From contig NZ_JADOEP010000004.1 of NCBI RefSeq assembly GCF_016745275.1, forward strand, positions 62,001 to 126,000: a stretch of 64,000 nucleotides of DNA, read 5' to 3'. This document shows, one piece after another, positions 10,025 to 18,004 of the stretch. The position numbers were made by a program, and so were the translations under genes. The stretch comes from Enterococcus sp. BWB1-3. GTDB taxonomy: Bacteria; Bacillota; Bacilli; Lactobacillales; Enterococcaceae. The stretch's first letter is position 1. Every line of letters starts with the position of its first letter. The notes beneath the pieces were generated by a model. That model worked only from the letters and a program-made list of their open reading frames with translations, was not told the DNA's origin and did not search any database.

Positions 10025-12133
10025 ATGGATTCAATGATGAAGCGAATAATTGAAATGATTTTGAATACACCCGGTGTCGCTTCACAGTATCTGAAGGATG
10101 AACTGCACGTCAACAAAAGTCAGCTGGATTATCGAATCAAAAAGATTAATGACTGTCTGGAAGAAATGGGCTTTCAAAAAGTAGAAAAAAGAAACCATCG
10201 CTACTTTCTTTCTGTCAGTGCTGCACAGCGCCGACAGCTTTTAACCTCAGGTTCATCATTGATCCATCTTCAAGGGCATGAACGCCAAATCTATATTATT
10301 CTATTGGTTATTCTGTATAAAAACTTAACTTTGGGGATGCTGGCAGAAAAATTAAGTGTCAGCCGTAATACCATTCTGTCAGATATTAAAACAGTCGAAC
10401 CTTTCTTGGCAGCCCGACAATTGGGGATTCGTTCAAAGAGGGCAAAAGGCTATTTTCTGACCGGTGAAGAAATTGCTGTTCGTAAATTATGGCTGTATTT
10501 GGTGAAAGAAGAAATTGAAAAGGACTTTGAGCTGAAGTTTTTTTATGAGCTCCTCTCGATTGACAGAGAAAAACTTCACAGAATTGATCAAAGAATCAGT
10601 TTAATGGAAAAAGAACTTCAGCTGTACTTTTCAGAAGTAAAGATTTCCTATTTGAGAATGATTGTTTATTTATCTCTTGTTCGTTTTTCGAATAAGGAAG
10701 AAGTAGCAGCCCGAGATATTGCCGGCTATGGCGATTTGTTAAACCAGGAAATTTTTCATGTGGTTGAACAACATTTCAGCAGTCTATACTCAGAAAGCTC
10801 AGTACAGCCGTATGACCAGGAACTTAGGTTTATCATCATGCATGTTCTAAGTATTAATATCGTCAAGCGAACTTCTTTTAAACAAAGCCCTGAACTGTTA
10901 AAGGCGATAAAACACAGTATTAATTATTTTGAAAAATCCAGTATTACATTTTTTGAAAACAAGCAGGAGTTGTGCGACGTGCTTTATCAGCATATCATTC
11001 CTGCCAGCTATCGTATTCGCTTTGGAGTGCCGGATGAAGGAGATCTATCCCAGTCTATCAGACAAGAGTACAGAGAATTTTATTTTATTGTGAAGAAGGC
11101 AGTATGCCCTGTTGAACGGATATTGGGGATTGAGTTTGTGGAGGAGGAATTGTCGTATATTCTGATTATTTTTCTCAGTTTTTTAAAAGGAGAAAAGATA
11201 ACCGAAGAAAAGCAAAAAACTGCAGTAGTTGTTTGTATGCACGGTGTTTCTGTTTCCCGACTGCTTTTGGAAAATTTAAAGGAGCTGCTGCCCGATATTC
11301 TTTTCAAGCGCTATATGTCTTTGCGTGAATTTTATGAATTGAATCCCCAAGTGGATATTGTTTTTTCAACAGTTGGTGTGGACACGGATATTCCTACATT
11401 TTTTATTAAACATTTCCTGACTGACCATGAAAAAAGAACTCTTAAAAGAAAAGTAGAAGGGACTATATTTAGCCGTTATTCCTATAGTGAAGGAATAGAT
11501 TCTTTGAACCTTGATGGGCTGCTGCAGGTTATTGAAAAGTATGCAGATATTCGTGCAAAAGGACAATTAAAGCAGGAGCTTGAACAATTTTTGTTGCCGG
11601 ATAATGACAATGAGGAAATCACAGGAAGTCTGGTTTTTAAAGACGACTATTCTTTACTGGAACTGCTGCCAAGACAAAATATTCAAATTTATGACAAAGC
11701 GTTGAATTTTAACGAAGCCATTCGTTTAAGCGCAAAACCGCTGCTGCAGAATGGTTCAATTGAAACCGGCTATGTTGAAAAAATTCTTGAAGGCTATAAT
11801 CCTGAGTATCCCTATTTTGTGATTGCGCCTGAAGTAGCCATTCCGCATGATGGACCTGAAAATGGAGTAAACAAGTTGGGGATGTCATTTCTTCGGGTCA
11901 GAGAACCCATCCCTTTTTCAAAAGAACTTTCAGTACGAATCATTGTGATGATTGCACCAAAAGATAAGAAAACACATTTGAATGCAGTGACGACATTATA
12001 TAATCTTGTGAATAATGAAGCATTCCGTTCAGCACTTTTGACTGCTCCTTATGAACAGGATATTTACGATTTGTTCTTTAATGAACTGACTGAAAATAAT
12101 AAAGGACAGACAAAACAGAAAATATATGAATAG
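10025..12133 (+). CDS. PRD-containing transcriptional activator (MtlR/LicR type)
   Basis: Large PTS-controlled regulator of 702 aa. Order: N-terminal HTH (VASQYLKDELHVNKSQLDY), a second Mga-like HTH (LSVSRNTILSDIKTVEPFL), PRD1 and PRD2 (about 190-400), an EIIB-Gat-like domain starting VVVCMHGVSVSRLL, and a C-terminal EIIA domain with VAIPHDGPENG. Phosphorylation at PRD, IIB and IIA sites normally reports substrate flux. AAAGGAGATG precedes the ATG. It is embedded in the operon it most likely activates, and fucO starts 12 bases after its stop. Confidence 0.9.
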   Translation: MDSMMKRIIEMILNTPGVASQYLKDELHVNKSQLDYRIKKINDCLEEMGFQKVEKRNHRYFLSVSAAQRRQLLTSGSSLIHLQGHERQIYIILLVILYKNLTLGMLAEKLSVSRNTILSDIKTVEPFLAARQLGIRSKRAKGYFLTGEEIAVRKLWLYLVKEEIEKDFELKFFYELLSIDREKLHRIDQRISLMEKELQLYFSEVKISYLRMIVYLSLVRFSNKEEVAARDIAGYGDLLNQEIFHVVEQHFSSLYSESSVQPYDQELRFIIMHVLSINIVKRTSFKQSPELLKAIKHSINYFEKSSITFFENKQELCDVLYQHIIPASYRIRFGVPDEGDLSQSIRQEYREFYFIVKKAVCPVERILGIEFVEEELSYILIIFLSFLKGEKITEEKQKTAVVVCMHGVSVSRLLLENLKELLPDILFKRYMSLREFYELNPQVDIVFSTVGVDTDIPTFFIKHFLTDHEKRTLKRKVEGTIFSRYSYSEGIDSLNLDGLLQVIEKYADIRAKGQLKQELEQFLLPDNDNEEITGSLVFKDDYSLLELLPRQNIQIYDKALNFNEAIRLSAKPLLQNGSIETGYVEKILEGYNPEYPYFVIAPEVAIPHDGPENGVNKLGMSFLRVREPIPFSKELSVRIIVMIAPKDKKTHLNAVTTLYNLVNNEAFRSALLTAPYEQDIYDLFFNELTENNKGQTKQKIYE

Positions 12134-12145
12134 AGGAGGAATTTT

Positions 12146-13297
12146 ATGGTTAATCGAATGATTTTAAACGAAACATCCTATTTTGGTAAAGGAGCAATTG
12201 AGGAAGTTCCGGCAGAATTTAAAAAACGGAATTTTAAGAAAGCAATCGTGATTACCGACAAGGAGCTGATTCAATTTGGTGTAGCGACAAAAGTTACAGA
12301 TTTACTGGACAAGGCGGGAATAAACTATACCGTTCATGATGGCATCGTTCCGAATCCGACGATCCAGAATGTGAAGGACGGGGTGATGGCTGTTAAAGAA
12401 GCGGGAGCTGACTGTATTATCGCTATCGGCGGCGGGTCGCCGATTGATACAGCCAAAGCCATTGGAATTATCGTGACAAATCCTGAGTTTGCAGATGTCC
12501 GAAGTCTGGAAGGTGTTGCAGATACGAAGCAGCCCTGTCTGCCGATTCTGGCGGTGCCGACCACTTCAGGCACTGCAGCAGAGGTAACGATCAACTATGT
12601 TATTACTGATGAAGAAAATCAGCGCAAGTTTGTCTGCGTAGATCCGCACGACATTCCTATTGCGGCATTTGTGGACAGTGATATGATGATGGGGATGCCG
12701 AAGAGTCTGGCTGCGGCAACCGGCATGGATGCCATGACCCATGCAATTGAAGGCTTTATTACCAAGGGCGCATGGGAAATGACGGATATGCTGCACCTGA
12801 AAGCAATTGAGATTATTGGTCGATCATTGAGAGCTTCCGTAAATGGTGATGAAACCGGAAGAGAAGCATTGGCACTGGGGCAATATATTGCGGGAATGGG
12901 CTTTTCCAATGTCGGATTGGGACTGGTTCATGGAATGGCGCATCCGTTGAGCGCTTGGTATAATATTCCGCACGGCGTTGCCTGTGCTTCATTACTGCCG
13001 ACCGTCATGAAGTACAACAAAGCATTTACCGGCGAAAAATACCGTGAAATCGCTGAGGCTTTAAAAATTGAGGGCGCAGAAACGATGATGATTGAAGAGG
13101 CAAGGGATGCCGCCTGTGAAGCAATTGATCGTTTAAGCCGGGATGTAGGCATTCCGGCGACCATCTCAGAGCTGGGTGTGAAGGCCGAAGACCTGCAGAA
13201 GATTGCCGAGGATGCATTTAAGGATGTCTGCACACCAGGCAATCCAAGAGATACCTCAGTAGGAGAAATCATTGGACTGTATCAGAGTTTAATGTAG
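12146..13297 (+). CDS. fucO: Iron-dependent lactaldehyde reductase (1,2-propanediol oxidoreductase)
   Basis: Reduces L-lactaldehyde from the aldolase to L-1,2-propanediol with NADH. The 383-aa product aligns without gaps to the N-terminal half of E. coli FucO (MILNET start, AIGGGSP, TTSGTAAEVTINYVITDEE, KFVCVDPHDIP). The Fe ligands are present: Asp196 and His200 in MDAMTH and two further His in GLVHGMAHPLSAWYNIPHG. AGAGGAGG precedes the ATG. Its presence with rhaD supports a lactaldehyde-yielding pathway. Last gene of the locus; a hairpin follows at 13350. Confidence 0.92.
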   Translation: MVNRMILNETSYFGKGAIEEVPAEFKKRNFKKAIVITDKELIQFGVATKVTDLLDKAGINYTVHDGIVPNPTIQNVKDGVMAVKEAGADCIIAIGGGSPIDTAKAIGIIVTNPEFADVRSLEGVADTKQPCLPILAVPTTSGTAAEVTINYVITDEENQRKFVCVDPHDIPIAAFVDSDMMMGMPKSLAAATGMDAMTHAIEGFITKGAWEMTDMLHLKAIEIIGRSLRASVNGDETGREALALGQYIAGMGFSNVGLGLVHGMAHPLSAWYNIPHGVACASLLPTVMKYNKAFTGEKYREIAEALKIEGAETMMIEEARDAACEAIDRLSRDVGIPATISELGVKAEDLQKIAEDAFKDVCTPGNPRDTSVGEIIGLYQSLM

Positions 13298-13349
13298 AGA
13301 CTTGAAGCGATAAGTAGTACGAAGTGCTAGGTGAAGGTTATAAATTTTT

Positions 13350-13394
13350 TCAAAGGGATAATCTGACTGATATTGAAAAATATCTTCCCTTTGA
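13350..13394 (+). terminator. Probable terminator of the PTS-rhaD-fucO locus
   Basis: TCAAAGGGATA (13350-13360) pairs with TATCTTCCCTTTGA (13381-13394), followed by ATTTTCTATTTT. Confidence 0.6.
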
Positions 13395-13637
13395 ATTTTC
13401 TATTTTGAAGGTTACATACAAATGTCTTTGTGTTACAAAAGAATTAGAAATAATAAAATGGAAAAAGACCCGTGAAGGTTTGCCTCTTCTCTGAATAGTT
13501 AGCTTCTGACTAAACGATCAAGAGGATATTCAACCATATTTCGTTTTTTTTTCTACATTTCGGGTAAATAAAAGATCCCTGTTAGACGTTGCCAACAATT
13601 AACAAGGACCAAATAAAATTTTTTTTCTACCTCCATT
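13395..13637. other. Intergenic region, no gene seen
   Basis: AT-rich, with only very short frames. A weak hairpin CCTGTTA...TAACAAGG lies near 13577-13608, followed by a T-rich stretch. No supported gene. Confidence 0.4.
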
Positions 13638-13802
13638 CTAGGGCGTGTCTGAAAAGTTAGTGGCATTCGAATTTTTCAGTGATTATTGTTGAAATCAAAG
13701 AAGAAAACACAGCTTATGTGGTTCATAAGCGAGTATTTATGACGAGGAGTTCGATAAAAATCATCAAACTATTCGCTGCTTGAGTTTTCAGACACACCCT
13801 AG
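13638..13802. repeat. MITE-like element, 165 bp, copy 1
   Basis: The ends are 18-base inverted repeats with one mismatch: CTAGGGCGTGTCTGAAAA (13638-13655) and TTTTCAGACACACCCTAG (13785-13802). There is no transposase frame inside. A shorter relative occurs inverted at 17361-17445. The CTAG ends could be a duplicated TA target as in some IS families; the parent IS is not in this window. Confidence 0.75.
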
Positions 13803-13846
13803 TACGGGTAATGTTTTTTACACTTTTTACTGTGCACAGTTTCGTT

Positions 13847-13874
13847 AAAAAGAACTGACTGTAAAGTCAGTTCC
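13847..13874 (-). terminator. Terminator of the 36-aa peptide gene
   Basis: On the minus strand GAACTGACT-TTAC-AGTCAGTTC is followed by TTTTT. It starts 8 bases after the stop codon of the small ORF. Confidence 0.85.
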
Positions 13875-13881
13875 AAATTTT

Positions 13882-13992
13882 TTATGATCGATGTGAGACT
13901 CTGGCATATGCCATCTTACTTTTTCGGGTTAGGGAAATAGCGGTAATTGCTGCGATAGAAATCAGGGAGCCTGCTGTCAATATTTTTTTCAT
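13882..13992 (-). CDS. Small hydrophobic peptide, 36 aa
   Basis: Unrecognised small gene. The peptide begins MKKILTAGSLISIAAITAIS, one hydrophobic helix after two lysines, and ends with a basic tail rich in Arg, Lys and Ser. AAAGGATG is 8-9 bases before the ATG and a strong terminator follows the stop, so it has the architecture of a real gene. Possible roles are a membrane peptide, type I toxin or signal precursor; none is established. It lies just downstream of the tRNA-like RNA on the same strand. Confidence 0.55.
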   Translation of the reverse strand: MKKILTAGSLISIAAITAISLTRKSKMAYARVSHRS

Positions 13993-14077
13993 GTATATCA
14001 TCCTTTCTTTCTAGTAAGAGCTGCCTTTTTAGGCTGGTAACATATATCTATGATTAACCCTACAAAGGATAGGGAAA

Positions 14078-14168
14078 TGTGGACGGCAGGATTCGAACCT
14101 ACACCTCTGGAAATTGAGCACAAACATCTGTTAAGCCTCAGGAGAGTAAAAACACCACGTTCATCCAC
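14078..14168 (-). ncRNA. tRNA-like RNA (acceptor stem and T arm intact)
   Basis: On the minus strand GTGGATG (14168-14162) pairs perfectly (one G-U) with CGTCCAC (14085-14079), followed by a discriminator A. Directly before it is a 5-bp T stem with the canonical loop: GTAGG TTCGAAT CCTGC. The span of 91 nt fits a long-variable-arm tRNA. However, I cannot fold a normal D arm or a 5-bp anticodon stem with a 7-base loop, and no CCA is encoded. It is either a decayed tRNA or a functional pseudo-tRNA, of the kind described as tRNA-Other in Bacillus cereus. Confidence 0.6.
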
Positions 14169-14209
14169 AGAATAATTATTTTAGTTGTAAGTAATTTTTA
14201 TTTGATGTG

Positions 14210-14233
14210 TATGGAGAGACAAGGCTCTCCATA
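14210..14233. other. Perfect 9-bp inverted repeat
   Basis: TATGGAGAG-ACAAGG-CTCTCCATA. It sits about 40 bases upstream of the tRNA-like RNA on its strand. It could be an operator or a hairpin. Confidence 0.5.
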
Positions 14234-14585
14234 ACAATTAAAAATTGGGGTTTTGCTTCTGACTCTCTTTATAAATTCTGAAGATAAAACCCAAAAAAGA
14301 AAATCCAATTCCTTGAAACAGCCCCTTTCTTATTAACTGAATTCATCATACTCATTTAAAGTGAAATGGAGCATAAAAAAATTGGAAGAATCTGCTTTGA
14401 ATCGTGAAAGTTCTGTGAACTCTTTTAAAAAAGAGTTAAAAGGGTTATTTTTTTCTTTGAATGAAGCAGAAGCTATAGAAGTAATAGAAGAAGAATGATT
14501 CTATTTTGTGAGATAGTTGGAATGAGAAATAAAATCTTAATACTTTCTTTGGTATTTGCTTAAAGGATACTAATTTAAACAAGCC
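14234..14585. other. Intergenic region with a doubtful 45-codon frame
   Basis: A plus-strand frame from GTG 14361 to TGA 14498 would encode 45 residues (ending LNEAEAIEVIEEE) but has no Shine-Dalgarno sequence. It may be a gene remnant. Nothing else is recognisable. Confidence 0.3.
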
Positions 14586-14630
14586 AAAAAAGAACAGGAA
14601 GATTCAGAAAACAAAATCTTGTCTGTTCTA
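14586..14630 (-). terminator. Terminator of the histidine phosphatase gene
   Basis: Minus-strand hairpin GAACAGACAAGATT / AATCTTCCTGTTC followed by TTTTTT, starting 12 bases past the stop codon. Confidence 0.8.
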
Positions 14631-14641
14631 TTTGAGCTTTA

Positions 14642-15349
14642 TTATAGTAAATTCTTTTCTTCAAGTTCTTTTTTACCGTCTGCAATATAGTGGAGATCAT
14701 TAACATCTTCAATAGTAAACGAACCATCCTTATAAGTCAGTGTTGTCACACTGCCGTTTTCCAATCCGATTTGCATAGGCAGGTCGTTATCAATTAGAGA
14801 CAGCAGGAACGAAATAGTCAGACCATGGGAAACAACCATGATGTTGCCGCCACCATCTTTTTCTCTGTAATGTGCCATATCTTCGAAACCTGACCAGACA
14901 CGTTCTTTGATCTTTTCATAGGGCTCTGCCCAATTGGAGGTGTCGGCTTTAATGATTGCATCCGCCAAGTTCTTATAACTGATGGTTTCTGACATCATTT
15001 CATCATAATTTTTAAATGCTAAAATTCTGGGAACAACCCCCCATAGTTCGCCATCATATCCACCATCTAACGAACCAAAGCACCACTCTCTGATGCGTTT
15101 GTCTGTACGATAGGGAATACTTTCCCCCTGCAGATGCTCCTGTAAAATAATTCTTGCCGTCTGCATGGCTCTTCCGCTGTCGCTGGAATAGGCTTCTTTA
15201 AAAGGAATTGTTTTTAAGCCGGCACCCAGCTGTTGGATGACCAGTTCTCCTTCAGCAGTCAAAGGTGTATCTGACCAGCCCTGTGTTCGACCGATCGTGT
15301 TAAACATTGTTTTTCCATGACGGATAATATAAAGCTTTGTTTCTGTCAT
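14642..15349 (-). CDS. Histidine phosphatase family protein (phosphoglycerate mutase-like)
   Basis: Cytosolic phosphohydrolase of 235 aa with the RHG signature LYIIRHGKTMFN near the N-terminus, a conserved Arg/Glu core (REWCFGSLDGG) and the second His in VVSHGLTISFLL. It resembles GpmB/CobC-type phosphatases rather than glycolytic dPGM. ATG 15349 is chosen with GAGGTG 6 bases upstream; the GTG at 15358 would overlap that SD. It lies 21 bases downstream of the MBL hydrolase on the same strand, so the two are probably co-transcribed. Substrate unknown. Confidence 0.85.
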   Translation of the reverse strand: MTETKLYIIRHGKTMFNTIGRTQGWSDTPLTAEGELVIQQLGAGLKTIPFKEAYSSDSGRAMQTARIILQEHLQGESIPYRTDKRIREWCFGSLDGGYDGELWGVVPRILAFKNYDEMMSETISYKNLADAIIKADTSNWAEPYEKIKERVWSGFEDMAHYREKDGGGNIMVVSHGLTISFLLSLIDNDLPMQIGLENGSVTTLTYKDGSFTIEDVNDLHYIADGKKELEEKNLL

Positions 15350-15370
15350 TTTTTTCACCTCAGTTAGTTT

Positions 15371-16000
15371 TTATGATTGGAAAAATGGATTGGTTTTCTT
15401 TTCATGTTCAACAGTTGTTGCATCTCCATGACCTGAGTAAACTGGAAATTCACCTGGTAGAGTGAAAAGGTAAGTGGTAATACTGTGAATAAGCTGATCA
15501 AAATTACCTGTTGCCAAATCTGTTCTGCCAATGCTTCCTCTAAACAGCGCATCACCACAGACAACAAAATCATCAAAAATAAAGCTGACACTTCCAATAG
15601 AATGTCCTGGGGTGGGGACAACAGTAAAGCGCATGCCGCTGATTTCGTATTCTTTCATTTCAAATTCATATTCAGCTGACTGAACGATAATATCCGGAAT
15701 ATCATTATGCCGACCCAATCCGGACAAGTTCATGACAGGATCAGAAAGCCAGCTTTGTTCCAATGGGCTAACATAGACTGGAATGTTGTAATGCTTCCGA
15801 AGCTCCTCAACAGCACCGATATGATCATAATGTGTATGGGTCAGTAGGATAGCTGCAGGCTTCTTTCCGGTTTTATCCACTGCTTGAATTAATTTCTGAG
15901 CCTCTGCTCCGGGATCGATAATCAGCAAGCCCTCTTCATTGTAAATAAGGTAGCAGTTTTCCTGGATAGGGCCGGTTTTAATTCGCTCAATTTTTAGCAT
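15371..16000 (-). CDS. MBL-fold metallohydrolase (glyoxalase II-like)
   Basis: A 209-aa metallo-beta-lactamase fold hydrolase with the HTHYDHIGAVEEL zinc motif (HxHxDH), a further ligand His in TPGHSIGSV, Asp in VVCGDALFRG and a late His in YSGHGDATTV. This is the YqgX/glyoxalase-II-like subfamily common in Firmicutes. ATG 16000 starts at MLKIERI with AGAAAGG upstream; a longer frame to 16063 has no SD. First gene of a two-gene minus-strand unit. The substrate may be a thioester but this is not shown. Confidence 0.85.
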   Translation of the reverse strand: MLKIERIKTGPIQENCYLIYNEEGLLIIDPGAEAQKLIQAVDKTGKKPAAILLTHTHYDHIGAVEELRKHYNIPVYVSPLEQSWLSDPVMNLSGLGRHNDIPDIIVQSAEYEFEMKEYEISGMRFTVVPTPGHSIGSVSFIFDDFVVCGDALFRGSIGRTDLATGNFDQLIHSITTYLFTLPGEFPVYSGHGDATTVEHEKKTNPFFQS

Positions 16001-16263
16001 CGTATCAGTACCTTTCTTTATTGTTCTTTTATAAGTATACAACAATTCATGGGAGGAAAACAAAGGTCTGGGATTGTTTTGTCGATAATTTAATCTGATT
16101 CAAACAAGCCTTCTTAATTAAAAAGAAAAACGTGGTTGATGAAGACCTGTCTTTTTGGTATTTGTTTATCTAAAAATGAGCTGTTTTTTAGGGACTTAGA
16201 GAACTGCTGATAAAAGTAAAATCAAACTTCTTGTAAAAGTCTTTGGATGCGCTAAGAATTCCT
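16001..16263. other. Intergenic region between divergent genes
   Basis: Contains the minus-strand promoter region of the MBL gene (TATACTTATAAAAG around 16027-16040, read on the minus strand) and no supported ORF. A-rich and T-rich tracts near 16120-16200 form no convincing terminator. Confidence 0.45.
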
Positions 16264-16317
16264 TTGACATTCGTCTGAAAATGGTGTAAATTATCATGGG
16301 TAGAAAAACCGAACGTT
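16264..16317 (+). promoter_or_regulatory. guaC promoter with PurBox-like sequence
   Basis: TTGACA (16264-16269), a 17-base spacer and TAAATT (16287-16292). AAAACCGAACGTT (16305-16317) matches the PurR PurBox AWWWCCGAACWWT except at one position. It lies downstream of this -10, which would fit repression or a second, downstream promoter. Confidence 0.6.
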
Positions 16318-16386
16318 TTTTATTTGATAAAGCTTTTTATTACGTGTTTTTGTCCCGAAACTATTAAATTGCTAGGAGATAGTAGA

Positions 16387-17364
16387 ATGAAAGTTTTTGA
16401 TTACGAAGATGTTCAACTGATTCCCAACAAATGTATTGTCAACAGTCGTTCTGAATGTGATACAAGTGTAAAGTTAGGTGCGCACACTTTTAAAATGCCT
16501 GTCGTTCCTGCGAATATGCAGACGATTATTGATGATAAAATTGCAGAATTTTTAGCTGAAAACGGCTATTTTTATATTATGCACCGCTTTGATGAAGAAG
16601 CACGGATTCCGTTTGTTCAGCGAATGAAGAAAAGAGGACTCATTACTTCTATCAGTGTTGGAGTAAAGGAAGAAGAATATGTGTTTGTTGAAGAATTAGC
16701 CAAGCAAAATCTGATCCCAGATTATGTAACAATTGATATTGCTCATGGGCATTCCAATGCAGTGATTCGCATGATTCAGCATTTGAAACAGACGCTGCCG
16801 ACAACATTTGTCATTGCTGGGAATGTAGGAACTCCAGAAGCTGTTAGGGAACTGGAGAATGCGGGAGCGGATGCAACAAAAGTGGGTATCGGACCTGGTA
16901 AAGTCTGTATTACGAAAATAAAGACAGGGTTCGGAACCGGCGGCTGGCAGTTGGCAGCATTACGCTGGTGCGGTAAAGCTGCACGTAAACCAATCATTGC
17001 AGACGGCGGAATTAGAACGCCTGGTGATGTAGCTAAATCTGTTCGATTTGGAGCGACAATGGTCATGATTGGTTCTTTATTTGCCGGACATGAAGAATCT
17101 CCGGGAGAAACAAAAGTAGAAAATGGTGTGGTATACAAGGAATACTTTGGCAGTGCCTCTGAATTTCAAAAAGGGGAAAAGAAAAACGTTGAAGGGAAGA
17201 AAATCTGGATTCGTTACAAAGGAAGACTTTCTGACACACTGGTTGAAATGCAGCAGGACCTTCAGTCTTCCATTTCTTATGCCGGCGGGAGAGATTTAGA
17301 ATCCATCCGCAAAGTTGATTATGTGATTGTGAAAAACTCAATCTTTAATGGAGATACTATTTAG
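16387..17364 (+). CDS. guaC: GMP reductase
   Basis: Converts GMP to IMP with NADPH in purine salvage. The 325-aa product is full length for the Firmicutes GuaC type, with the IMPDH/GMPR barrel, catalytic Cys174 in [18 protein letters not shown], and [14 protein letters not shown] and MIGSLFAGH phosphate-binding loops. It lacks CBS domains, excluding IMP dehydrogenase. ATG 16387 follows AGGAGA; an upstream TTG frame has no support. The stop codon TAG is the first three bases of a MITE-like element, so the C-terminus may have been set by that insertion. Confidence 0.92.
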   Translation: MKVFDYEDVQLIPNKCIVNSRSECDTSVKLGAHTFKMPVVPANMQTIIDDKIAEFLAENGYFYIMHRFDEEARIPFVQRMKKRGLITSISVGVKEEEYVFVEELAKQNLIPDYVTIDIAHGHSNAVIRMIQHLKQTLPTTFVIAGNVGTPEAVRELENAGADATKVGIGPGKVCITKIKTGFGTGGWQLAALRWCGKAARKPIIADGGIRTPGDVAKSVRFGATMVMIGSLFAGHEESPGETKVENGVVYKEYFGSASEFQKGEKKNVEGKKIWIRYKGRLSDTLVEMQQDLQSSISYAGGRDLESIRKVDYVIVKNSIFNGDTI

Positions 17365-17445
17365 GTTCTGTCTGAAAACTCTAGCGGTAAGTATTTTCGA
17401 TATTTTTATGGAACTTGTCGTCATAAATTTTCAGATACGCCCTAG
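17361..17445. repeat. MITE-like element, 85 bp, copy 2 (inverted relative to copy 1)
   Basis: From TTAGGTTCTGTCTGAAAA to TTTTCAGATACGCCCTAG. The first ~60 bases match the reverse complement of the copy at 13638-13802 (shared CTGAAAACTC, GATTTTTAT/GATATTTTTATGGAAC and CGTCATAAAT); the inner part is deleted. It provides the guaC stop codon. Confidence 0.7.
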
Positions 17446-17493
17446 TAAAATACAGGAGAGACGACAGTGATGAGTTAGTTATCCATTCCTCTG

Positions 17494-17538
17494 AAAAAGC
17501 CTATCGACTTCTTTAATTAGTTGTTGACAGGCTTTTTA
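17494..17538 (+). terminator. guaC terminator
   Basis: AAAAAGCCTATC / GACAGGCTTTTT, followed by a T-rich stretch. It is now 130 bases from guaC because of the intervening repeat element. Confidence 0.8.
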
Positions 17539-17602
17539 TTTATACAGTGATTTTTATCCAAACAAAATAAATAATCTTTTCAACACATTTTACTTTACCT
17601 AT

Positions 17603-17647
17603 CGTAGTAATCATGTTAATATAATTACAACGACAGACGTAGTACGT
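17603..17647 (+). promoter_or_regulatory. padR promoter and candidate PadR operator
   Basis: TATAAT at 17620-17625 is flanked by two copies of CGTAGTA (17603-17609 and 17638-17644). The second is part of the perfect palindrome ACGTAGTACGT (17637-17647). The arrangement suits autoregulation by the PadR protein 28 bases downstream. Confidence 0.55.
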
Positions 17648-17674
17648 TAGATGAAGTAATTTGGAGGTGATTCA

Positions 17675-18004
17675 ATGATCGGAAGCGATGCAATTAGAGG
17701 ATATAATGACACATTCATTTTAACGATTCTTTCTGAAGGTGATTCTTATGGATATGAGATTTCCAAACAGATCAGAGAAACCTCTCAGAAAAATTATTCT
17801 ATAAAAGAAACGACATTGTATTCAGCCTTTACCCGTTTGGAAAAAAACGGATATATTGAATCATACCCGGGACAGGTGACTCATGGGAAAAAGAGGACAT
17901 ATTACAAGATTACAGAATCAGGAGCAGAGTACCTGTTGGAAAAAATTAAGGAATGGCAGTTGACGAAAAAAGTCGTTGAATGCTTTATTAAGGAGGAAGA
18001 CTGA
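17675..18004 (+). CDS. PadR family transcriptional regulator
   Basis: A 109-aa winged-helix regulator of the PadR-s1 type. Diagnostic parts are LTILSEGDSYGYEISKQI, the recognition helix ETTLYSAFTRLEKNGYI and the wing GKKRTYYKITESG. The C-terminal dimerisation helix is short. TTTGGAGGTG precedes the ATG. Its TGA shares one base with the ATG of the next gene, the usual pairing of a PadR repressor with a HAAS-domain membrane protein. The ligand is unknown. Confidence 0.92.
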   Translation: MIGSDAIRGYNDTFILTILSEGDSYGYEISKQIRETSQKNYSIKETTLYSAFTRLEKNGYIESYPGQVTHGKKRTYYKITESGAEYLLEKIKEWQLTKKVVECFIKEED

